Below are positions 26,336-34,059 of a DNA stretch of 64,000 nucleotides, piece after piece. Below the pieces are notes generated by a model, which did no database searches, was not told the DNA's origin, and saw only the letters and a program-made list of their open reading frames with translations. Positions within the stretch are counted from its first letter, which is position 1. Every line of letters starts with the position of its first letter. Origin of the DNA: Woeseiaceae bacterium (lineage in GTDB: Bacteria; Pseudomonadota; Gammaproteobacteria; Steroidobacterales; Woeseiaceae); the NCBI GenBank assembly GCA_028279985.1, contig JANQMR010000018.1, positions 241,542 to 305,541 of the forward strand. The letters run 5' to 3'. The translations under genes and the position numbers were made by a program.

Positions 26336-28999
26336 CTAGAGCACGACCGGATCGGGCCGGTCCGGATCGATGCCGTATTTCTGGATGGCCTGCACGACGG
26401 TCTTCTGGTCCAGCACGTCGTCGTCGGCCAGCGCCTTCAGCGCCGTCACGGCGATGTAACGCTCGTCGACCTCGAAATGCTGCCTGAGCGCGGCACGCCC
26501 GTCGCTGCGACCGTAACCGTCGGTGCCCAACGAAACGAAACGCCCCGGCACCCACCGCTGGATCTGGTCGGGCACGATTTTCATATAGTCGGTCGCGGCG
26601 ACGTACGGCCCCGGCCGGTCCGCCAGCGCCTGCTCGATGTAGCACTTCTTCGGCGGCTGGTCGGGATGGAGCTGGTTCCAGCGTTCGACCTCGAGCGCCT
26701 CGCGCCTGAGCTCGTTGAAACTGGTCACGGACCAAACGTCGGTCGGAATGCCGAAATCCTTGAACAGGAGCTCGGACGCACCCAACACCTCTCGCAGGAT
26801 CGTGCCAGAACCCATCAACTGTGCACGAATCTTGCCCTGGCTGCCGACCTTGAGCAGGTACATGCCCCGCAGGATGCCGTCCTCGACGCCCGCCGGCATC
26901 GGCGGATGCACGTAGTTCTCGTTCATGCAGGTGATGTAATAAAAAATATTCTCCTGCTCTCCGATCATCCGGCGCAAACCGTCCTGGATGATGACCGCCA
27001 ATTCGTAGGCATAGGTCGGATCGTAGGAACGGCAGTTGGGAACCGTCGACGCGGCAACCAGGCTGTGACCGTCCTGGTGCTGCAGGCCTTCGCCGGCGAG
27101 CGTGGTTCGCCCGGCGGTACCGCCGATCAAAAAGCCGCGCGACTGCATGTCGCCGCCGGCCCAGATGAAATCGCCGATACGCTGGAAGCCGAACATCGAA
27201 TAGTAGATGTAAAACGGCACCATCTGGATGTCGTGATTGGAATACGCGGTGCCGGCGGCGAGCCAGGAGCAAAACGAACCGGCCTCGTTGATGCCCTCTT
27301 CGAGAATCTGACCCTTTTTGTCCTCGCGATAGTACATCAGCGCACCGGCGTCGACGGGCTCGTACAACTGGCCGCCGGAAGCGTAAATGCCGATCTGGCG
27401 AAACATGCCCTCCATGCCGAAGGTACGCGCTTCGTCGGGCACGATCGGCACGATCCTGTCGCCGATCTGCTTGTCCTTGGTCAGCACGGTGAGCATCCGG
27501 ACGAAAGCCATCGTGGTCGACGCTTCGCGCTCGCCCGTGCCGTCGAGCTGGGTCTTGAATATCTCCAGCGGCGGCACCTTCACGGCCGGCGCGCTGCCGC
27601 GCCGCGCGGGCAGAAAACCGCCCAGGGCCTGACGCCGCTCGAGCATGTATTCCATTTCGACCGAGTCCTTCGACGGCCTGAAGAAAGGGATGTCTTCGAT
27701 GTCATTGTCCGCGACCGGGATGTTGAAGCGGTCGCGGAAGGTCTTGAGATCGTCGATATTGAGCTTCTTCGCCTGGTGGGCGATGTTCTGGCCTTCACCC
27801 GCGCGGCCGAGACCGAAACCCTTGACCGTCTTGGCCAGGATGATCGTCGGCTGCCCCCGGTGCCGCACCGCGGCGTCGTAAGCGGCATAGACCTTGAGCG
27901 GGTCGTGTCCGCCGCGGTTCAGCCGCCAGACCTCCTCGTCCGACAGATTGGCGACCATGTCCGCGGTCTCCTTGTGCTTGCCGAAGAAATGCTCGCGGAC
28001 GAAAGCCCCGTCGTTGGCCTTGTAGGCCTGATACTCGCCGTCGACCGTCTCCTCCATCAGCCGCCTGAGCAAGCCCTTGTTGTCCTTGGCCAGCAGCGGG
28101 TCCCAGCGCGACCCCCAGACGACCTTGATCACGTTCCATCCGGCGCCGAGAAACGCCGCCTCGAGCTCCTGGATGATCTTCCCGTTGCCGCGCACCGGGC
28201 CGTCCAGCCGCTGGAGATTGCAGTTGACGACGAATACGAGATTGTCGAGTCCCTCGCGCACCGGCATCGTGATCGCGCCCATCGATTCCGGCTCGTCCAT
28301 TTCGCCGTCACCGAGGAAGCACCAGATCTTGCGATCGCTCGGCGCTACCAGCTCGCGGTGCTCCAGATAACGCATGAAACGGGCCTGGTAGATTGCCATC
28401 ATCGGGCCGAGGCCCATCGACACGGTCGGGAACTGCCAGAAATCCGGCATCAACCAGGGATGCGGGTAGGACGACAAGCCCCCGCCGCCGACCTCTCGGC
28501 GAAAACGCGCAAGCTGCCCCTCGTTAAGGCGCCCTTCGAGATAGGCGCGCGCGTAGATACCGGGCGAGGAGTGCCCCTGCATGAAAATCATGTCGCCGCC
28601 ATGCCCGTTCGAAGCGCCGCGCCAGAAATGATTGAAGCCGACTTCGTACATCGTCGCCGAAGAGGCGTAACTGGCCAGGTGGCCGCCGTACTCGGCGCTT
28701 TCCCGATTCGCGCGCACGACCATGGCCATCGCGTTCCAGCGGATGTATGCCTCGATGCGCCGCTCCAGCGAGCGATCGCCCGGATACTCCGGCTGCCGGC
28801 CCGGCGAGATCGTGTTCAGGTAGGCCGTGTTGGGCGAATACGGCAGGTACGCACCCGAGCGGCGCGCGAAATCGATCATCTTGTTGAGCAAAAAGTGGGC
28901 GCGTTCCGGGCCGTGATGCGTCAGCACGGAATCGATGGACTCGAGCCACTCGCCGGTTTCCACAGGATCGATGTCGTCGAAGGGGTTGAACTGGGTCAT
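26336..28999 (-). CDS. aceE: Pyruvate dehydrogenase E1 component, homodimeric type
   Basis: E1 decarboxylates pyruvate with thiamine diphosphate and acetylates the lipoyl groups of E2. The product has 887 residues, equal to E. coli AceE, starting MTQFNPFDDIDPVETGEWLESID. The ThDP motif runs from GDGEMDEPE to NCNLQ; HGHSLVAASTVPNCRSYDPTYAYE and the C-terminal FVSLGTDGYGRSDGRAALRQHFEV are typical. The frame is open another 107 codons upstream without similarity; ATG 28999 fits the family. First gene of aceE-aceF-lpd. A very long open frame on the opposite strand is a codon-bias shadow. Confidence 0.97.
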   Translation of the reverse strand: MTQFNPFDDIDPVETGEWLESIDSVLTHHGPERAHFLLNKMIDFARRSGAYLPYSPNTAYLNTISPGRQPEYPGDRSLERRIEAYIRWNAMAMVVRANRESAEYGGHLASYASSATMYEVGFNHFWRGASNGHGGDMIFMQGHSSPGIYARAYLEGRLNEGQLARFRREVGGGGLSSYPHPWLMPDFWQFPTVSMGLGPMMAIYQARFMRYLEHRELVAPSDRKIWCFLGDGEMDEPESMGAITMPVREGLDNLVFVVNCNLQRLDGPVRGNGKIIQELEAAFLGAGWNVIKVVWGSRWDPLLAKDNKGLLRRLMEETVDGEYQAYKANDGAFVREHFFGKHKETADMVANLSDEEVWRLNRGGHDPLKVYAAYDAAVRHRGQPTIILAKTVKGFGLGRAGEGQNIAHQAKKLNIDDLKTFRDRFNIPVADNDIEDIPFFRPSKDSVEMEYMLERRQALGGFLPARRGSAPAVKVPPLEIFKTQLDGTGEREASTTMAFVRMLTVLTKDKQIGDRIVPIVPDEARTFGMEGMFRQIGIYASGGQLYEPVDAGALMYYREDKKGQILEEGINEAGSFCSWLAAGTAYSNHDIQMVPFYIYYSMFGFQRIGDFIWAGGDMQSRGFLIGGTAGRTTLAGEGLQHQDGHSLVAASTVPNCRSYDPTYAYELAVIIQDGLRRMIGEQENIFYYITCMNENYVHPPMPAGVEDGILRGMYLLKVGSQGKIRAQLMGSGTILREVLGASELLFKDFGIPTDVWSVTSFNELRREALEVERWNQLHPDQPPKKCYIEQALADRPGPYVAATDYMKIVPDQIQRWVPGRFVSLGTDGYGRSDGRAALRQHFEVDERYIAVTALKALADDDVLDQKTVVQAIQKYGIDPDRPDPVVL

Positions 29000-29109
29000 G
29001 AGGTATCCGGTTTGTTGTTGCACCGACATCACGCCGGTCTGTCGACTATGAAATCGGGCCGTGCCATCGAGCCTCGAGTCCGCGTGAATTGGGCGGGGTG
29101 TCCTGCTAG

Positions 29110-29152
29110 GATCGTCGCTCGATCGTCGCGTGATCGTCGCTCGATAGCGCTG
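29110..29152 (+). repeat. 11-bp tandem repeat in the aceE/aminopeptidase divergent region
   Basis: GATCGTCGCTC, GATCGTCGCGT, GATCGTCGCTC and a degenerate GATAGCGCTGG follow each other. The repeat lies in the 273-base gap between the divergent starts of aceE and the aminopeptidase, so it could affect either promoter. Confidence 0.8.
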
Positions 29153-29272
29153 GACCGAGCGACGCCGTGGCCGCTGGCACAAGGTGCCCGCCGGTACACC
29201 GTGGCCGCTTGGGAGCGACATGTTCCCGATTTGCCGGGCGCCGGTCAAGCAACCGACAGGGGAACCATTCGT

Positions 29273-30781
29273 ATGCACGCACTCCTCCCGAATGCCGGGG
29301 AAATCCGCATCGCCCAACACAGCGGGCGCATCGACTCGAAAGCCCTGGAGCCGGTGGATCAGTTGCTGCTGTTACTACCTGAGCGGGTGCCCGCCGCGGC
29401 CTGGAAACAGCTACCTCAGGGCGCGAAGCTTCAAGCGCTGATGCGACGGCGGCTGCCGGACGCCGTCCCGGCATTCCAGACCCGGCTCGGCAACAAGCGC
29501 CAGACCCTGGTGCTGGCCGCCACCACGGCCCGGGATGCCACCCGCTTCGAGCGGTTGACCCTGGCGCGAAAGCTCGTTGCGGCCACGGCCGGCGAAAAAG
29601 CCGGTTGTCTCGGCGTGGCGGCGGTCGGATTCGACGCCGATGCGCAGGCCGAATGGATGCAAGACCTGAGCTCGGCGGCACTCGCGGCAGGCTTTGCGCT
29701 ACCGGCATTTCGAGAAAAGCCGCGGCCCGAGCGAATCCGAAGCCTGAGACTCGTGGGGCTCACAGACAAGCTCGATCTCGAGCGCGCGCGGGCCGAAGCG
29801 AACGGCAACAACCTGGCCCGGTGGCTCACGGCGCTGCCGCCCAACAAGCTCGACGCGGTCGCGTATGCGGAGATCGCCAAGGACCTGGCCGGCCGGCACG
29901 GCTGGGAGTTCAAGAAACTCACGCCCCGCGAACTCGGCAAGCTCGGCGCCGGCGCGTTTCTCGCGGTGGCGCAGGGCAACGACGACGACAGCGCGTCCAT
30001 CGTCCGCTTGCGATACCGTCCGGGCAAAAAAGCCGACAAGGCGGCATTGAGCCTGGTCGGCAAGGGCATCGTCTTCGATACCGGCGGCACCAATCTCAAG
30101 CCCTTCGAGTCCATGCTCGAGATGCACGGCGACATGCAGGGCAGCGCGGTCGCGCTGGGCACGCTGCTCGCGATCTCCGAGCTGAAACTTCCGGTGGCGG
30201 TAGACGCCTGGCTCGCGATCACCGAGAACCGCAGCGGACCGCGAGCCTATAAATCGCAAGACGTGGTGACGGCAGCCAACGGCAAGACCATTCAGACGAT
30301 TCACACCGATGCGGAGGGCCGGATGGCCTTGGCGGACACCCTGGTCTTCGCCTGCCGGGACCAGCCCGGCGTCATCATCGACTATGCCACCCTGACCGGC
30401 GCCGCCGTGGGCGCGATAACGACGCGTTACGCCGCCTTGTTCACCAATCGCCCGGACTGGCATCCGCGCTTGAAGCGAGCCGGACAAGCCTGCGGCGAGC
30501 GGGTGTGGCCCTTCCCGATCGGCAAGGAGTTTCTGTCGTCTCTCAAAAGCGATGTCGCCGATATCAAACAATGCGCGGTCAAGAGTCCGGGCGATCACAT
30601 ACTCGCCGGCAGCTTTTTGGCCGAGTTCGTGAACGAGGCGACTCCCTGGATTCACATCGATCTCGCCGCCAGCAACCATCAGGGCGGACTGGCGCACATC
30701 CCGACCGACGTGACCGGCTTCGGTGTCCGTTACACACTGAGCCTGGTCCTCGACGAGAAAATCCTCGAGGCGCCGGCCTGA
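29273..30781 (+). CDS. M17 leucyl aminopeptidase family protein
   Basis: A cytosolic di-metal aminopeptidase that releases N-terminal residues. The 502-residue product has an N-terminal macro-like domain and a C-terminal catalytic domain. Visible motifs are [16 protein letters not shown] (metal ligands and catalytic Lys), [11 protein letters not shown] and [12 protein letters not shown] (NTDAEGR in most members, so His replaces Asn here). The change from SGGISLKP to TGGTNLKP is seen in the diverged PepA-like subgroup. The start ATG 29273 has GGGGAA 9 bases upstream. The reading frame continues open to the left as an antisense shadow of aceE, which is not coding. Confidence 0.92.
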   Translation: MHALLPNAGEIRIAQHSGRIDSKALEPVDQLLLLLPERVPAAAWKQLPQGAKLQALMRRRLPDAVPAFQTRLGNKRQTLVLAATTARDATRFERLTLARKLVAATAGEKAGCLGVAAVGFDADAQAEWMQDLSSAALAAGFALPAFREKPRPERIRSLRLVGLTDKLDLERARAEANGNNLARWLTALPPNKLDAVAYAEIAKDLAGRHGWEFKKLTPRELGKLGAGAFLAVAQGNDDDSASIVRLRYRPGKKADKAALSLVGKGIVFDTGGTNLKPFESMLEMHGDMQGSAVALGTLLAISELKLPVAVDAWLAITENRSGPRAYKSQDVVTAANGKTIQTIHTDAEGRMALADTLVFACRDQPGVIIDYATLTGAAVGAITTRYAALFTNRPDWHPRLKRAGQACGERVWPFPIGKEFLSSLKSDVADIKQCAVKSPGDHILAGSFLAEFVNEATPWIHIDLAASNHQGGLAHIPTDVTGFGVRYTLSLVLDEKILEAPA

Positions 30782-30797
30782 TCAGGAATCTCGACAG

Positions 30798-31415
30798 ATG
30801 AGCGCAGGCAAAAAAATGGCCGACCGCTTCCGCGGCTTCTTGCCCGTCGTGGTCGACGTCGAAACGGGCGGCTTCAACGCCCGGACCGACGCACTGCTGG
30901 AGATTGCGGCCGTGTTGCTGGAACTTCGCGACGGGCTGATGCGGCGTACCGAAACGTTCAGGTATCACGTCAAGCCGTTCGAAGGCGCCAATCTCGAGCC
31001 CGCGTCGCTGGCCGTCAACGGTATCGATCCCGATCATCCGCTCCGACCGGCCATCGACGAACGCGACGCCCTGCAGCGCGTTTTTCGTGAGGTGCGCCGG
31101 GCCATGCGCGACAGCGGCTGCAACCGCGCCATACTGGTCGGTCATAACGCCTCTTTCGATCTCGGCTTCCTGAACCGGGCCGTCGAACGCAGCGCGATAA
31201 AACGCAACCCGTTTCACCCGTTCTCGAGTTTCGATACGGCGACGCTTTGCGGCGTGGCTTTCGGCCAGACGGTCCTGTCGCGCGCCGTCGAGGCCGCAGG
31301 TCTCCCCTGGGACGAGGATCTAGCGCACTCCGCCGCCTACGACGCCGAAATCACCGCCGACGTATTCTGCGAGATCGTGAATCGCTTCCAGCCGATATAC
31401 AGCTCCAGGGTCTAA
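30798..31415 (+). CDS. rnt: Ribonuclease T
   Basis: A DEDD-family 3'-5' exoribonuclease that trims tRNA and other stable RNA 3' ends. The 205-residue product has all five acidic/His positions: VDVETGGF (Asp, Glu), [10 protein letters not shown] (Asp), and [10 protein letters not shown] (His, Asp), plus [16 protein letters not shown]. Length fits RNase T (215 in E. coli). It starts 16 bases after the aminopeptidase and converges with grxD, the same rnt/grxD neighbourhood known in E. coli. Its TAA stop lies in a 13-bp tandem duplication. Confidence 0.96.
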   Translation: MSAGKKMADRFRGFLPVVVDVETGGFNARTDALLEIAAVLLELRDGLMRRTETFRYHVKPFEGANLEPASLAVNGIDPDHPLRPAIDERDALQRVFREVRRAMRDSGCNRAILVGHNASFDLGFLNRAVERSAIKRNPFHPFSSFDTATLCGVAFGQTVLSRAVEAAGLPWDEDLAHSAAYDAEITADVFCEIVNRFQPIYSSRV

Positions 31416-31428
31416 CTCCAGGGTTTAA
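31403..31428 (+). repeat. 13-bp tandem duplication on the rnt stop codon
   Basis: CTCCAGGGTCTAA is followed directly by CTCCAGGGTTTAA (12 of 13 identical). The first copy ends with the TAA stop of rnt (31413-31415), so the stop region is doubled. Confidence 0.85.
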
Positions 31429-31471
31429 AGTGAGGCCTTCCGGCCGCGACCGGAGCAGCAGGAACCGTGAC

Positions 31472-31789
31472 TCAGGCGTCCACCGCTTGCCCCAGCAGCG
31501 TTTGGAGCTCGCCCGAGTTGTACATCTCGACGACAATGTCGGAGCCGCCGATCAACTCGCCCCTGACATAAAGCTGCGGGAAGGTCGGCCAATTCGAATA
31601 AACCTTGAGACCTTCCCGAATCTCCGGATCTTCGAAAATATTCACATAGGAATACGACTTGCCAACCGCGTTCAACGCGGCGACGGCCTGTCCGGAGAAT
31701 CCGCACTGCGGAAAGTCCGGCGTGCCCTTCATGTACAACAGCACGTCGTGTGATTTGAGTTGCTCTTCGATTCTCGTATTAACGTCCAT
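31472..31789 (-). CDS. grxD: Monothiol glutaredoxin (Grx4 type)
   Basis: The 105-residue protein has the CGFS active site (FPQCGFSGQAVAALNA), the KGTP motif (LLYMKGTPDFPQ), WPTFPQLYVRGELIGG and a C-terminal GELQTLLGQA. Monothiol glutaredoxins bind a 2Fe-2S cluster with glutathione and serve Fe-S assembly or iron sensing together with BolA. ATG 31789 gives the family start MDVNTRIEEQLKSHDVLLYM. It converges with rnt. Confidence 0.97.
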   Translation of the reverse strand: MDVNTRIEEQLKSHDVLLYMKGTPDFPQCGFSGQAVAALNAVGKSYSYVNIFEDPEIREGLKVYSNWPTFPQLYVRGELIGGSDIVVEMYNSGELQTLLGQAVDA

Positions 31790-31819
31790 AATAGTATGTC
31801 TATTGTGTCTATCGTTTCG

Positions 31820-31978
31820 TTACCGTTTCCGTTCGGTCCGGTCCTTCTCGTCGCTCTGATCCTGCCGTTCGACCGGCTGGACGTCGGCACCGACGAGCAT
31901 CGCCGTACAACCCGACAAAAATAGGATCAAAAGACCCGTAATCAAGCTGTGGATCAAGCTACTAATCAAGCCGCGCAC
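31820..31978 (-). CDS. Small predicted lipoprotein (52 residues)
   Basis: A short frame on the minus strand between grxD and the DUF1289 gene. From GTG 31978 (GGGGA about 8 bases upstream) it reads as a hydrophobic signal (GLISSLIHSLITGLLILFL) ending in the lipobox LSGC. A 30-residue charged mature part (TAMLVGADVQPVERQDQSDE and on to KRTERKR-like residues) follows. The Cys would be lipidated. The signal is built from a 12-bp tandem repeat encoding LISS-LIHS-LITG. No homologue is recognised; assignment rests on the lipobox, Shine-Dalgarno and fit in the gap. TTG codons at 31969 or 31957 are alternative starts. Confidence 0.5.
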   Translation of the reverse strand: MRGLISSLIHSLITGLLILFLSGCTAMLVGADVQPVERQDQSDEKDRTERKR

Positions 31979-32022
31979 GCGCGATCCCCGACTTTCCGGC
32001 GGTACCGCTTACGATTGTACCC

Positions 32023-32238
32023 TCAAGCGGGCCCGTCGCGCGCGGCCAACTCGTCGATCACGGCCCATTGTTCCGCCTTGCTCATTCGAGTCCAGCCGGC
32101 GATCTGCTCGAGCGTACGGCCGCAACCCATGCAGCAACCCGCGTCGTCTAGCGTACATACGGACACGCACGGAGACGGCGGATACAGATTCCTGTTGCCG
32201 CCGGCCACAGCCGGCGCCTGATCATCGGTCCTGGACAT
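32023..32238 (-). CDS. DUF1289 domain-containing protein
   Basis: A 71-residue cytoplasmic protein with the DUF1289 Cys pattern: PCVSVCTLDDAGCCMGCGRTLEQIAGW, then MSKAEQWAVIDELAAR. The four-plus Cys residues suggest a small metal or Fe-S site; the function is unknown. ATG 32238 is preferred over an upstream in-frame start at 32328 because the extra 30 residues show no conservation and would overlap the promoter of the next gene. Confidence 0.85.
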   Translation of the reverse strand: MSRTDDQAPAVAGGNRNLYPPSPCVSVCTLDDAGCCMGCGRTLEQIAGWTRMSKAEQWAVIDELAARDGPA

Positions 32239-32244
32239 CGGTGT

Positions 32245-32250
32245 TATACT
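32245..32250 (+). promoter_or_regulatory. Probable -10 element for the PuuD-like gene
   Basis: TATACT (in GTTATACTACCG) lies 107 bases before the PuuD-like start and would give a leader of about 100 bases. The -35 is not obvious. Confidence 0.35.
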
Positions 32251-32356
32251 ACCGCGCGTCCGGCGACCCGGAAACGCCGGAATCCAACAACACGGTTCGG
32301 CAAAACCGACCAAACCCCCAAAGCACATTCAAAGCACATTCAGGGAGCGAGACCCA

Positions 32357-32962
32357 ATGAACCCTCTAAAGAGCATCGGCGGCACCATCGCTGCCGGCAT
32401 CGTCCTGGCTATTGTCATCGTCCTGGCAACCGGCGACAACACGGCTGCGAATGCGGCGTCGCTGATCATCTGGCTGCACGTCCTGGCCGGAATCACCTGG
32501 ATCGGCCTGCTCTACTACTTCAATTTCGTGCAAGTTCCGGCACTTGGCGAGGCGGCCGGCGACGAAGGCGGACCCGGCGGCGCGGGCATCACCAAGTACG
32601 TCGCACCGCGCGCGCTGTGGTGGTTCCGCTGGGGTGCGGCGGTCACCTGGCTCAGCGGCGCGGCCTATCTGTTGCACCGCGGCCAGTTGCACGACGCCTT
32701 CACCCTCGGCCTGATGGGCGACGGAATCAATACCTATGCGCTGACGATCGGCATCGGCGCCTGGCTCGGCACCATCATGCTATTCAACGTCTGGGTACTG
32801 ATCTGGCCCAATCAGAAGAAGGTCTTGGGAATCGTCGAAGCGAGCCCGGAGGAAGTGGCCAAGGCCAAGAATATCGCTTTCCTTGCGTCTCGTTCCAACA
32901 CCCTGATGTCGATACCGATGGTCATGAGCATGGTGGGCGCCGGCCACGGCTTTTTCATGTAA
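32357..32962 (+). CDS. Urate hydroxylase PuuD-like integral membrane protein
   Basis: A 201-residue protein with about four to five membrane helices. SLIIWLHVLAGITWIGLLYYFNFVQVPAL and LTIGIGAWLGTIMLFNVWVLIWPNQKK are typical of the PuuD membrane domain (DUF989). Full PuuD proteins add a C-terminal cytochrome c domain, absent here, so this is the stand-alone membrane module, whose substrate is not known. Urate genes are not seen nearby. Start ATG 32357 follows GGGAGCGAG. It is followed by nadC. Confidence 0.75.
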   Translation: MNPLKSIGGTIAAGIVLAIVIVLATGDNTAANAASLIIWLHVLAGITWIGLLYYFNFVQVPALGEAAGDEGGPGGAGITKYVAPRALWWFRWGAAVTWLSGAAYLLHRGQLHDAFTLGLMGDGINTYALTIGIGAWLGTIMLFNVWVLIWPNQKKVLGIVEASPEEVAKAKNIAFLASRSNTLMSIPMVMSMVGAGHGFFM

Positions 32963-33029
32963 TCGAAACGACGTCGATACAGCGACGCCCGGCGCAGCCC
33001 GCCGGGCGTCCGCGTTCAGGCCAGGACAC

Positions 33030-33890
33030 ATGCTCGGTGGAGAACTCGATCCGGTCGTTTCGAACAACGTCCGGGATGCACTGGCGGAGGACGTAGGCGC
33101 CGGGGACCTGACGGCCGCCCTGATCGACGCGGAAGCCGTCGCGGGCGCGAAGATCCTCGCCCGCGAGGACCTCGTGCTGGCCGGCGAACCCTGGTTCACC
33201 GAAGTTTTCCGCCAGTTGGACGAGACCGTGATCGTGGACTGGTACCTGCATGACGGCGACGCCGCCGATCCGGGCGACGTCGTCTGCAAGCTGGTCGGCA
33301 ATACGCGCGCCTTGTTGACCGGCGAACGTACCGCCTTGAACTTCCTGCAGACGCTGTCCGCGACGGCGACGATCACGGCGAAATACGTCGACGCAGTCGC
33401 GGGAACCGGTACGACGATACTGGATACACGCAAGACCCTGCCGGGATTGCGTCAGGCCCAGAAATACGCGGTCCGCTGCGGCGGAGGCGGCAACCATCGC
33501 TCGGGCCTGTTCGACGCCATCCTGATCAAGGAGAACCACATCAAAAGCGCCGGCGGCATTGCGAATGCGATGACGCACGCGATGGAACAGGCCGGCGACG
33601 ACGACGTAACGATCGAAATCGAAGTCGAATCGCTGGAGGAACTGACCCAGGCGCTGGACGCCAATGCACCGCGAATCCTGCTCGACAATTTCACCGTGGA
33701 TGACCTGCGCCGAGCCGTGCAGATCAACGACGCTTACAGCTATGTCAAAGCCGAGCTGGAAGCCTCCGGCAACATCACACTGGAAAACGTCCGGCAGATT
33801 GCCGAAACCGGCGTCGATTTCATTTCCATTGGCGCACTGACCAAAAACGTCCGTGCCGCCGATCTATCGATGCTACTCGGCATCGACTGA
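33030..33890 (+). CDS. nadC: Quinolinate (nicotinate-nucleotide) phosphoribosyltransferase
   Basis: NadC converts quinolinate and PRPP to nicotinate mononucleotide in de novo NAD synthesis. The 286-residue product has ALAEDVGAGDLTAALI, the active-site block LLTGERTALNFLQTLSATAT, ILDTRKTLPGLRQAQKYAVRCGGGGNHR and ILIKENHIK, and ends DFISIGALTKNVRAADLSML. Length matches the family (about 285-297). It converges with the GGDEF/EAL gene across a long hairpin. Confidence 0.97.
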   Translation: MLGGELDPVVSNNVRDALAEDVGAGDLTAALIDAEAVAGAKILAREDLVLAGEPWFTEVFRQLDETVIVDWYLHDGDAADPGDVVCKLVGNTRALLTGERTALNFLQTLSATATITAKYVDAVAGTGTTILDTRKTLPGLRQAQKYAVRCGGGGNHRSGLFDAILIKENHIKSAGGIANAMTHAMEQAGDDDVTIEIEVESLEELTQALDANAPRILLDNFTVDDLRRAVQINDAYSYVKAELEASGNITLENVRQIAETGVDFISIGALTKNVRAADLSMLLGID

Positions 33891-33936
33891 ATGCCAGACG
33901 ACGAACACCGCTCGACAGGTTCTTGATGATGTTTCC

Positions 33937-34029
33937 CGACGCCGAAGGGCCGGGGCGAGGGGTGTTCGACCGAGCGAGTTTTCCTGTCCGAGCGAATCGG
34001 ACACCCCTCGCCCCGGCCCTTCGGCGTCG
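33937..34029. terminator. 33-bp near-perfect hairpin with conserved 27-nt loop, downstream of nadC
   Basis: Arms 33937-33969 and 33997-34029 pair over 33 bp with a single wobble. The loop at 33970-33996 has CCGAGCGA, a 10-base spacer (GTTTTCCTGT), a second CCGAGCGA and A. The loop is 25/27 identical to the loop at 2819-2845, while the stems share no sequence beyond GC richness. It sits between convergent nadC and the GGDEF/EAL gene; transcription termination in both directions is the simplest role. Confidence 0.75.
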
Positions 34030-34059
34030 CGTCGCTAACCTAACCCTACACGAGGTCAA

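Noticed and set aside
26477..29272. Very long plus-strand open frame running into the aminopeptidase gene
   Set aside because: It is antisense to aceE, has Arg/His-rich low-complexity translation and no recognisable domain; only the part from ATG 29273 is a real gene.
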